From NCBI RefSeq assembly GCF_019740315.1, contig NZ_JAHXZR010000001.1, positions 620,001 through 684,000 on the forward strand: 64,000 nt of DNA, given 5' to 3'. The DNA comes from Oceanobacter mangrovi (GTDB lineage: Bacteria; Pseudomonadota; Gammaproteobacteria; Pseudomonadales; Oceanobacteraceae). Every line of letters begins with the position of its first letter. Within the stretch, counting starts at the first letter, position 1. The notes beneath the pieces are model-generated. The model was not told the DNA's origin and did not search any database. It worked only from the letters and a program-made list of their open reading frames with translations. Shown one piece after another: positions 7,844 through 14,914 of the stretch. A program made the translations under genes and the position numbers.

Positions 7844-10758
7844 CAGAGAATCACCCGAATGCCATTGAGTACTTCGGCCTCGGTCGAACTGATCTTGGCC
7901 ATGGTTTGCATGATGGTTTGTACTGCTGCGGGGGCTTGTTCCAGCTTGACTGTCGCAGCGGCAGATATTTGGCTTTCAACCAGGGTGCTCATGTTGTTCT
8001 TGACCACCAGATTAAGGCCCATGACGGTGCTGATGGTTGAGGTGGTTGCCAATTGGGTATCGATATCAAGCTTGGTTCCAATGTAGGTGCCGATGCTGGA
8101 GTGAGAACCAATGTTGGTTTTGACTTCGCTGGTTGCAGACAGGTTGGTTATGACGTCGCTTTTGGTTCCTATGAAGGTTGCCACCGTGGAGTTTGCTCCG
8201 AGTGACAAATCGACGGTGTTATTGGCTGAAATATTGGTTGATACGCTGTTGCGGGCGCCGAGGAAGGTTTCAACCGTATTGTTCAGCCCCAGTCGGGTTG
8301 CGACGTTGTTATTGGCCGCAATGGACGTTTCGACGTTGGAGCGGGCTCCAATAAAGGTTTCGACATTGCTGGTCGCACCGACGGTGGTTGATAGTGTGCT
8401 GTTGGCTGACACATTGGTCGCAACCGTAGCGTTGGCACTGATGTTGGTTTCCATCCGTGCCGAGGCACCAATATTGGTGTTGACGGCAGTGGTGGTGCCC
8501 AGTGTCAGTGAGGTATCCAGCCGGTTACCTAGGAACAGGTTAGCTCCGCTGACATTGCCAATCTGAATGCTGCTGTTTGAGCTGTTCCCCAGTGTCAGTG
8601 AGTTGTTGACGGAGTTCCCCAGCATGGCTGAGTTGGAATACTGGCTGGCGGATTTGTCACCCCATGAGGGCGGTTTCATGCCGTGGCCAGTCAGGTTGAT
8701 TGAGCGGCCTTTGATGTGGGTTTCCGAATAGGTATCACCGTTGGAGAGCTGGTTGGCGAGATCAACAATCGATGAATCTGGAATATAGCCGTTGATAAAA
8801 CTTGGCTGGCTGAAATTGATAACACCATCGTAGTCACCAATGGTTGAGCAATTAACGCTCTTGCCGACGTTGGAACGGCTCTGGCTGGTGCCGGTATTAC
8901 TGATGCCATAACTGACGGCGGCATGGCTTTCGTTATAGCTGCTGCCCTGCGAAATTGATGCGCTGAGAATCCCGCTGTCGCCCCCCGGGCTTTGTTGCAG
9001 ACTCCAGCCGCTGTCCTTGGAGTAACTGGCGCCACCATACGAAACGCCACCAACGCCGGGTTTGTCATAGGCACTTTCCACCAGTTGCTGGGCACTGGCG
9101 CTGGTATCCGAGCTGCCGCCATTCAGCGCCGTCGAGACACCATGCCCATAACGAATACTGATGTTGTCGCCATAGCTGGTGGAGTAACTACTGCCCCAGG
9201 AGCCATTCACGGTCCAGGAGGCCTTGCGGCGGCCGGGTGGCGTAACGGTTTTGGAACCGTGCGACGACAACACCTGAACTTCTGGTTGCTCGCTGTTGTT
9301 ATTGCCCCGGCTTATCATCACCAGTGAATTGACCTCGGGTACCGAGGTCGAGGTGCGCGGCAGCACAATCCAGAATTCTTCGCCGGTGACGAGCTGTACC
9401 GTACAGCCGCGTTGTAGAAAGGTCTGGTCGTCAAAATCAACCTGGCCGTCCTGCGGGCTGAGGTTGCTTTTGTCCATAAAATATTGGCTCTGGGGCGGGG
9501 TGGTGCCGGTGACCTTGGCCAACACGCTACCCTGGTGGGTATTCTGAATGGAAAACGGCGTCAGCAGGGTTTGTTTCAGAGGATCGGTGCCCAGATATAA
9601 CTGGGTCGCCTGTACCCCACCTGTGTAGGGCGTCGTTGCTGATACCTTGTGCTGAATACTGGTCACTACAAAGCTCTGGCCCGCAAATTCAGGCCTGCCG
9701 CCGGGAGAGGTGCTGTTGTCCAGCAAGGGATCAGACAGGGTAAAAGAATACCCGGGGCCGAGTAACGGTGTGGTGGCAGTACCTGAAAGCGTCCCCTCTG
9801 TCGTATTGATTTGCTGGCACAGCTTGGTCAGTTTGCCCGTGTTTTCCGCACTGTCGGCTCCATAGTCAAAATACTGGTGGTGCAGAAAGGCGGTGTTACC
9901 AGCCTGGTTGTTGTCGGCCCAGGGAGTAGCGTCGCAAATGGCCATGCGATTGGTGTCCCAGCTGGCCTCAACCCGTCCCAGCATGGACTGAACATTGGCA
10001 GGCATCAGCTTGCTGTTGTAGGCGAGATCGCAGAACAAATCATTTTGTTGGGAGCCGAGCTTGTCGATACTGGTGTAGGTATAGCGCAAGTCTGGAATCG
10101 CACTCGCTCCAGCCAGTCTTGCCTGGCCCTGACGGGAAGCGGTTTTGTCGGAGAACACCAGTGTCAGGCTGCTTTGTTGATGGACAAAAAAGTAATACAA
10201 GCTGAACTTGCCGATGATGCGCTGGATAAACTCCAGGTCGGTTTCACCGGCCTGGAGCCAGTCTTGGCGCCGGGTGAGAGTGAGGCTGTCATCAAGATCG
10301 AACTGCAGTAACAGCTTGCCGGAGCGAATGTCCTGCGCAAAGACCGCCTGCAGCAGGCTTTCGACCGTGCATTGCTCATAAATGTGATAGCGATTACGCA
10401 GGTTCAGCAATGCCAGTGGTGACTCTACCGTCAGGGAATAACAGCCTGGAGCCGCTTGATTCAGCTCCGTTAACAGCCCCCGAAACCATCGCTGACCCTG
10501 AACTCCAAACTGCACCCAGCGCCCCAGGTAACGACTGTCCAGTAGCTGTTGACCCTTACCCGCTGTGAGGCTGTCATCTGCGCGGATGTCAGCCTGGAAC
10601 TTGAATGGCTGGGAAATCGCCTCCTGACCCTGCAGGGAATCAAGCCGGATATAGTCGGCACCAATGGTTGGCAGTGATTGATCACCCTCGACCACGACCG
10701 TCAGCGGCTGACTGGACTGCATCGGCGCGATCGACATAGGGCGATGGGCTGCGCTCAT
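7843..10758 (-). CDS. vgrG: VgrG spike protein with a long repetitive C-terminal extension
   Basis: A 971-residue T6SS spike protein. The first about 500 residues are the gp27/gp5-like VgrG core (LGRWVQFGVQGQRWFRGLLT near residue 77, and LQAGETDLEFIQRIIGKF near 166), followed by an OB-fold-like part. Residues about 520-700 are Ser, Gly and Asn rich. Residues about 719-918 are some 20 tandem ten-residue repeats (see the repeat entry). A short tail of about 53 residues with a helical look closes the protein. CGGAGAAG precedes the ATG, and a -24/-12 promoter lies 40-55 bases upstream. No enzymatic C-terminal domain is recognisable. Confidence 0.92.
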   Translation of the reverse strand: MSAAHRPMSIAPMQSSQPLTVVVEGDQSLPTIGADYIRLDSLQGQEAISQPFKFQADIRADDSLTAGKGQQLLDSRYLGRWVQFGVQGQRWFRGLLTELNQAAPGCYSLTVESPLALLNLRNRYHIYEQCTVESLLQAVFAQDIRSGKLLLQFDLDDSLTLTRRQDWLQAGETDLEFIQRIIGKFSLYYFFVHQQSSLTLVFSDKTASRQGQARLAGASAIPDLRYTYTSIDKLGSQQNDLFCDLAYNSKLMPANVQSMLGRVEASWDTNRMAICDATPWADNNQAGNTAFLHHQYFDYGADSAENTGKLTKLCQQINTTEGTLSGTATTPLLGPGYSFTLSDPLLDNSTSPGGRPEFAGQSFVVTSIQHKVSATTPYTGGVQATQLYLGTDPLKQTLLTPFSIQNTHQGSVLAKVTGTTPPQSQYFMDKSNLSPQDGQVDFDDQTFLQRGCTVQLVTGEEFWIVLPRTSTSVPEVNSLVMISRGNNNSEQPEVQVLSSHGSKTVTPPGRRKASWTVNGSWGSSYSTSYGDNISIRYGHGVSTALNGGSSDTSASAQQLVESAYDKPGVGGVSYGGASYSKDSGWSLQQSPGGDSGILSASISQGSSYNESHAAVSYGISNTGTSQSRSNVGKSVNCSTIGDYDGVINFSQPSFINGYIPDSSIVDLANQLSNGDTYSETHIKGRSINLTGHGMKPPSWGDKSASQYSNSAMLGNSVNNSLTLGNSSNSSIQIGNVSGANLFLGNRLDTSLTLGTTTAVNTNIGASARMETNISANATVATNVSANSTLSTTVGATSNVETFIGARSNVETSIAANNNVATRLGLNNTVETFLGARNSVSTNISANNTVDLSLGANSTVATFIGTKSDVITNLSATSEVKTNIGSHSSIGTYIGTKLDIDTQLATTSTISTVMGLNLVVKNNMSTLVESQISAAATVKLEQAPAAVQTIMQTMAKISSTEAEVLNGIRVIL
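8005..8604 (-). repeat. About 20 tandem 30-bp (ten-residue) repeats inside vgrG
   Basis: The encoded protein shows a ten-residue period of the form V-x-T-x-(I/L)-(G/S)-A-x-(S/N)-x. Example units are VETFIGARSN, VETSIAANNN and VATRLGLNNT. The DNA copies are degenerate, so this is a protein repeat rather than a recent duplication. Alternating hydrophobic and small polar residues at fixed spacing suggest a beta-helical needle continuing the VgrG spike. Confidence 0.8.
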
Positions 10759-10798
10759 TCTGCTTCTCCGTATAATTATCCCTGGAAAAGGCAGATAA

Positions 10799-10813
10799 GC
10801 AGGTTTGGTGCCA
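10799..10813 (-). promoter_or_regulatory. Sigma-54 (-24/-12) promoter for the vgrG operon
   Basis: Read on the minus strand: TGGCACCAAACCTGC. The -24 GG (10811-10812) and -12 GC (10799-10800) are exactly 10 bases apart, and TGGCAC is the consensus -24 box. Transcription would start near 10787, giving a leader of about 29 bases before the vgrG ATG. Confidence 0.8.
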
Positions 10814-10910
10814 GTATAGAAACTGCCTGGAGTTGAACACCAATGGGCGATGTGTTTGATTCTGTGCGGCCCTGTGCAGGTGTTACAGATGGCCTGATAT
10901 CATAAATGAG

Positions 10911-10935
10911 CTGGCCAAATACAATGGTTGGCCAG
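10911..10935. promoter_or_regulatory. Perfect inverted repeat, terminator stem or enhancer site
   Basis: CTGGCCAA (10911-10918) and TTGGCCAG (10928-10935) form perfect 8-base arms with a 9-base spacer. It lies just after the 10969 gene, so it could end that transcript, though the T-run is weak. It also lies about 100-125 bases upstream of the vgrG -24 box, where a sigma-54 activator would bind. I cannot choose between the two. Confidence 0.4.
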
Positions 10936-10968
10936 ATCCAGATATTTAAACTAATAAAATAAGGCCTT

Positions 10969-11634
10969 TTAGTCTTCAGGGTTTACTATATTCCATGCAT
11001 CCAAAATCATCCTTTTAGAAATACCATCGACATTCTCAACATCGTTATTTTTATGGGCATATCGGAGTGCGTCAGTGACTTTTCCGAAGTCTTTTTGATT
11101 TTTTTTGATTTTTTTTGATTTAAGTAAGGAATCGATAGATTTTTTTACTGAAGAGTTATAGGTGCTGTGGTGTAGAGTATTAACAGACTGTCGATGGAAT
11201 GGGCGATCGCTATTGTTGTTTCCTGTCCGTTGCGGATAGGCCGGTAACATCATGCCATTCCGGGCACTATCTATAAAATTGCTGGATATATTTAATTTAT
11301 CTCCTACTGAAGCAGGGATTAAATGCTGGGCTTCTTCCCCGGTATGTTTATTTTTCCAGTCGGAAAATTCCAGAACCGGTTTTTGCCTTGCCTGGTTCCT
11401 TTCTATGTGCTTCTGGTGTAACGCTTTTCTTAAAATTGTTGAATTACCATATTGTCTGCCTCCGTTATAACTTCCATCTTCCTTGACAAGTACCGCTTTT
11501 TCGGTATCCATTTTTGCATAACTTTTACCTATTTTTGCAGCTCTGGGAATTGATTGCCTGGTGGTTGATTTTGTTATTCCTGCCTTATTTCTACCTAAGG
11601 CCGGGAATGACGTTTTTGATTCTCGTTTGGGCAT
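10969..11634 (-). CDS. Putative HNH/AHH-superfamily nuclease, candidate T6SS effector
   Basis: A 221-residue basic protein. Residues 100-156 read EEAQHLIPASV, then NFIDSARNGMMLP, then RPFHRQSVNTLHHSTYN. The order (A-x-H dyad, a D-x-A-x-N-G-x-x-L-P block, a downstream histidine) matches the AHH/HNH family of polymorphic-toxin nucleases, with AQH in place of AHH. A Lys-rich N-terminus precedes it. It has AAGGATTTC before the ATG, lies 32 bases after the 11667 gene and upstream of the vgrG operon, and is visibly AT-richer than the tss genes. No immunity gene is identifiable; the neighbour at 11667 or a gene elsewhere could serve. The nuclease call rests on pattern only. Confidence 0.5.
   Translation of the reverse strand: MPKRESKTSFPALGRNKAGITKSTTRQSIPRAAKIGKSYAKMDTEKAVLVKEDGSYNGGRQYGNSTILRKALHQKHIERNQARQKPVLEFSDWKNKHTGEEAQHLIPASVGDKLNISSNFIDSARNGMMLPAYPQRTGNNNSDRPFHRQSVNTLHHSTYNSSVKKSIDSLLKSKKIKKNQKDFGKVTDALRYAHKNNDVENVDGISKRMILDAWNIVNPED
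11092..11122. repeat. Three 10-bp units with T8 tracts inside the putative nuclease gene
   Basis: The plus strand repeats GATTTTTTTT with 8-T runs at 11099-11106 and 11109-11116. On the coding strand these are A8 runs in the Lys-rich stretch at about residues 171-181. A 10-bp unit and 8-base homopolymers are prone to frame-changing slippage. Confidence 0.7.
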
Positions 11635-11666
11635 ATAGAAATCCTTTTTGAAGATCTGTTTTGATA

Positions 11667-12188
11667 CTAACCATTTTGGGATGTGGTCATAACATGTAAT
11701 TCAGTAAGGCTGTTTCGACGCTGTAATCGGGTCTCTTTTTTAATCCGGTTTCCATTGCTGTCGATGGTTTCTGTTTGTTCTGAAAAATATGGTCCTGGCT
11801 TGTTTGGCCTTTTCATAAATAACCGCATTTTATGTTCTCCCAGTGTGTCCAGATCATTTGCGGTTTTTGTGGTGTAGGTCAGGTTCCGTTGTACTGCCGG
11901 GCCTCCAAGAATGTCAGCAAAACCATGAGCCTTGACTGTCCTGCCGGTGGCATTGTTGCGACTGTTGAAGAACGGAGTTACTTTGGCAATGCTTTTACGT
12001 CGACCAGTCTTTTTAAACAGATTCATTCGGCGGGTTATTACCGTGCTGCCATTTGGAAGCGATTTGAAAGATACGCCGAATGAACCTGTCCTGGTTTTTG
12101 AAATTTTGTCGGAATCCTGAATGGTTGTTCGGAGGTTATATCCTTTGCCCTTGTTTTTACGAATTTCTATCGGTGGCTGTTTTGGCAT
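11667..12188 (-). CDS. Unknown basic protein, candidate T6SS cargo or partner
   Basis: A 173-residue, Lys/Arg-rich protein with no firm family match. The segment AHGFADILGGP (87-97) followed by NLTYTTKTAN (102-111) recalls the GGP-x-NL-x-N pattern of some non-specific nuclease toxin domains, but the full catalytic signature is not visible. GCAGGAAATTAAA before the ATG is a plausible ribosome site. It sits between the 309-residue unknown and the putative nuclease, in the same AT-richer patch. It may be an effector or a protein paired with the next gene. The 219 bases between it and 12408 show no convincing gene. Confidence 0.6.
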   Translation of the reverse strand: MPKQPPIEIRKNKGKGYNLRTTIQDSDKISKTRTGSFGVSFKSLPNGSTVITRRMNLFKKTGRRKSIAKVTPFFNSRNNATGRTVKAHGFADILGGPAVQRNLTYTTKTANDLDTLGEHKMRLFMKRPNKPGPYFSEQTETIDSNGNRIKKETRLQRRNSLTELHVMTTSQNG

Positions 12189-12407
12189 TTTAATTTCCTG
12201 CTCGTCTGTTTATTGATATAAGCTGATTTTTAATTACCGTTCTTTGTACCTGATCCAACCGTGGCAGAGACAAAAAACGGATACTGCTGCATATATGGAG
12301 TAGTCTTTGTATATTCGTTTTCTGGTTTCTGTGGTCTCTCCTTGCCTGGATATTCTCTTTGAGAAATTGCAATGCCTTAAATGCTTCACAGAATCTTTCT
12401 GGTTGTC

Positions 12408-13337
12408 TTAGCCCAGCGGCGTCAGGTTCTGGACCAGACCCAGTCTGGCCCTGCCGGCATTGGCAGCGGCGGTTGCAATTCTCGAACGACCAATATCATT
12501 GGCGGTGACGGTCAGAGGGTTGGCTTCCATTATGGGTGAAGTACCTAATGGACCGACCTGGCGGCCGGTAGCTTTGTGGCGGCCGAAGTCGGTGGCATGT
12601 AGTGCATAATCCTTATAAGCCCTGCCTGCACCGCCATTGCTGCTCCAGACGCCGGAATGAGCTTCCATCTGGAACCAGGAGGCGCCGCCGGGTGTGGTGC
12701 CATGCAGCGCCGTACCAAAATTCATCTGATTGTTGGATGGCAGCTGGTGCTCACTTTGAACCGCTGCCGGGCCGGGGCCTGGATTGGGATAGTGGCTGGA
12801 AGGCAGGTTGTAGAGTGGTTTGTTGGGGCCCGCACGATCTCCGCCAAATTGACCGGCTTGCTCTCTGACCCGAAAGCGGGTATCGAGCGCACCGGCATCT
12901 TCAACAACAACATGGCCACCTCTCATGGCGTCATCACTGACGTTGGGGTTGACGTTGAGATGAGTCGGGTTAGCCGCTTTGGCAAATCGAAACAGCCGCC
13001 GGGCTTCAGAAGTGGTATTGCGCTGGTTCGCCGTGAAGGCCAGGTTATGGGTTTGCAGGGTCTGGTCAATCTGTTGGGAGGTCATGTCATGAGCATCCCG
13101 ATAGGCCTGCATACCCAGATCAGCGACCTCCATTGCGGCGGATGCTGCAGTGCCAGCACCACTTAGAATGAGAGCACCTTTCGCGATTTTCATTCCACCA
13201 TGAACTACACCGCTGGCGCGGCCGCCTGGCTGCAGGTTATCTGTGATGGTATCTACACCGGATTGAATAGCCATATGGCCTTTTATTTCCCGTGCTGCGG
13301 TTGTTGCTGCCTGAACAACGTCATCGAACTCTGGCAT
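12408..13337 (-). CDS. Unknown protein downstream of the T6SS operon, candidate cargo
   Basis: A 309-residue protein I do not recognise. Residues 40-75 contain a small-residue hydrophobic stretch (GGMKIAKGALILSGAGTAAS) of the kind seen in the N-terminal regions of some T6SS-linked polymorphic proteins. The middle is Asn/Pro/Gly-rich and probably disordered. Residues about 205-290 look folded (GASWFQMEAHSGVWSSNG) and could be an active domain. AGGGGGAATCG precedes the ATG. It follows tssA and the 96-residue gene. Confidence 0.6.
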   Translation of the reverse strand: MPEFDDVVQAATTAAREIKGHMAIQSGVDTITDNLQPGGRASGVVHGGMKIAKGALILSGAGTAASAAMEVADLGMQAYRDAHDMTSQQIDQTLQTHNLAFTANQRNTTSEARRLFRFAKAANPTHLNVNPNVSDDAMRGGHVVVEDAGALDTRFRVREQAGQFGGDRAGPNKPLYNLPSSHYPNPGPGPAAVQSEHQLPSNNQMNFGTALHGTTPGGASWFQMEAHSGVWSSNGGAGRAYKDYALHATDFGRHKATGRQVGPLGTSPIMEANPLTVTANDIGRSRIATAAANAGRARLGLVQNLTPLG

Positions 13338-13369
13338 TTTCGATTCCCCCTATGGGTATTTAAAAGCAT

Positions 13370-13414
13370 AAGCCGAATATCATTTCCATGGCTTTGATAA
13401 TTTATATCCGGCTT
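13370..13414 (-). terminator. Possible terminator of the main T6SS operon
   Basis: AAGCCGAATAT (13370-13380) and ATATCCGGCTT (13404-13414) pair over 11 bases with one wobble. On the minus strand the stem is followed by ATGCTTTTA. It lies between the 96-residue gene and the 309-residue gene. The 23-base loop is long, so termination may be weak. Confidence 0.4.
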
Positions 13415-13449
13415 ATTATTTGAAATATTACTGATGATATGGTTAGGCG

Positions 13450-13740
13450 TTAACGAATGGTTCCAAATCGCATGCCAAGCATACGTTCTTCAGATCGTCT
13501 GGGTGGCCTTGCAATTCTTTGTCTTGTGTGTCCACGTTGGGATACAAAACTGGACCCCTGTCGACGCTCGCCCGTATGCCTGTCAATATGCAAATGATCT
13601 TCATATTGTCGGCCACCGGGAGAGCGGCTTCTAACTATGTGAAGAGCATTTCCATCACGGGTTCTTGCTCTACTCACTCGAACGTTATGACGATCTTCCG
13701 GCAGTGTCAGATTGTTGGTGTTCGTTGGACGACGTGTCAT
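13450..13740 (-). CDS. Small basic protein following tssA
   Basis: A 96-residue, strongly basic protein with about 22 arginines and many histidines (for example HLHIDRHTGERRQG). No family is recognised. It starts 13 bases after the tssA stop, with GGAG seven bases before the ATG, so it is very likely the next gene of the T6SS operon. High charge and small size would fit a nucleic-acid binder or a secreted peptide; this is speculation. Confidence 0.65.
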   Translation of the reverse strand: MTRRPTNTNNLTLPEDRHNVRVSRARTRDGNALHIVRSRSPGGRQYEDHLHIDRHTGERRQGSSFVSQRGHTRQRIARPPRRSEERMLGMRFGTIR

Positions 13741-13753
13741 ATATTTCTCCTGC

Positions 13754-14914
13754 TTATTCCTGATTAATACTCAACCCCATCACTTCAAAGATATTCAGAT
13801 TCCCTCCTTTCTCCATAAACAGCTCCTGATACAGGTCGGGTGCGGTCTTTTCACCCCACTGGCAAGCGGTATAAATAAGATACGGAACCGGGCTGTGTGG
13901 GTCGTCCTGCATCAGGAATTCCGCCACCTTGTACAGCGTGGCGAATGCGTCCGCGCGGTTGCGTAAGGGGCCATTGCCGCCACCACTGCCGCCCGTATGA
14001 CCATCACCGCCAGCATCATCTGATGAGTGGTCGCCCGCAGGAGGGGGATTTCCCGACTGACCTTGTTGGGTTTCGTCATCGTCCCCGGGACCGTAGATCT
14101 GGGCCAGGTTGATCCCCCGGCGCTTGAGTTCGCCAGCGACCATGGTCTGGATCTGGTCGAGCAGTTCGCAGATGTCGGACAGGCTGGGGCTGTCTTCGGC
14201 ACAGGTCTGGTCGAGCCAGCTGATCAGTTCATCCAGGGCATTGAGGCCCTGATCCAGCTGGTGCCAGAGCGACTTGAAGGTTTCGCCGGGAGTAGCGGCA
14301 AGGTGCTGGCGAAAGGCTTCCTTGGTGGGGCCGTTCCATTCCAGGCGCTCGTTGCGCTGGCGTTGTAGCTGGTCGAAACGCTGTGCTTCTTCCCAGTCGT
14401 TCCAGCACATTTCCCGATTGTCGAGCGATGCCTGGGTGATCGGCAGCAGCCGTAGAGGCACCAAGAGTTTTTCGTTGATCCAGTTAATCGGGTTGGTGCG
14501 GTATTCAACATCACCGTCGACCATTTGTGGGTGCATTTGGTCCCAGTAGCGTTTGCATAGCTGGTAGATCAGGATGGCTGCCGGGGCAATGCCGCCAAAG
14601 CCGTAGCGATGTATGCTGGATTCGAACAGCCAGACTCCCAGCTGCAGGTCCTTGCTCTTGCGGCAGAGTGCGTTCAGAGCGGTCTTTTCGACCGCTTCCC
14701 AATCAGCAATTTTCATCTCGTGAGACCAGATGCCTTGCGGCAGGGTGGCATCGTCCTCTCGACGGAATTCCTTGATGTCGAAATACACGCCATTGTGGCG
14801 TACTGAGTCGCCAACGCCGCTGTCGCCAATAGGTGCCATCAGGTCATCCAGACTGTAACCGTAGTAATGCTGGATAAAGGCATTGGCAGTACTTTGATCA
14901 CTGGTTGTTTGCAA
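13754..14914 (-). CDS. tssA: T6SS component TssA (ImpA-type)
   Basis: A 386-residue protein with an N-terminal ImpA-type domain (residues about 20-160; GIWSHEMKIADWEAVEKTAL, RYWDQMHPQMVDGDVEYR). A Gly/Asp-rich flexible linker lies at about residues 275-320. A short C-terminal domain has DPHSPVPYLIYTACQWG. TssA proteins organise baseplate and tail-tube/sheath growth. The tail matches the compact TssA type rather than the long forms. The start overlaps tssM by 17 bases. Confidence 0.9.
   Translation of the reverse strand: MQTTSDQSTANAFIQHYYGYSLDDLMAPIGDSGVGDSVRHNGVYFDIKEFRREDDATLPQGIWSHEMKIADWEAVEKTALNALCRKSKDLQLGVWLFESSIHRYGFGGIAPAAILIYQLCKRYWDQMHPQMVDGDVEYRTNPINWINEKLLVPLRLLPITQASLDNREMCWNDWEEAQRFDQLQRQRNERLEWNGPTKEAFRQHLAATPGETFKSLWHQLDQGLNALDELISWLDQTCAEDSPSLSDICELLDQIQTMVAGELKRRGINLAQIYGPGDDDETQQGQSGNPPPAGDHSSDDAGGDGHTGGSGGGNGPLRNRADAFATLYKVAEFLMQDDPHSPVPYLIYTACQWGEKTAPDLYQELFMEKGGNLNIFEVMGLSINQE

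Noticed and set aside
8005-8604. Repetitive DNA as a possible CRISPR array
   Set aside because: The 30-base units are contiguous, degenerate and in frame within vgrG, with no spacers.
12190-12372. Sixty-residue frame between two T6SS-linked unknown genes
   Set aside because: It starts with TTG, lacks a convincing ribosome site, and shows no family pattern; it is probably chance in AT-rich DNA.
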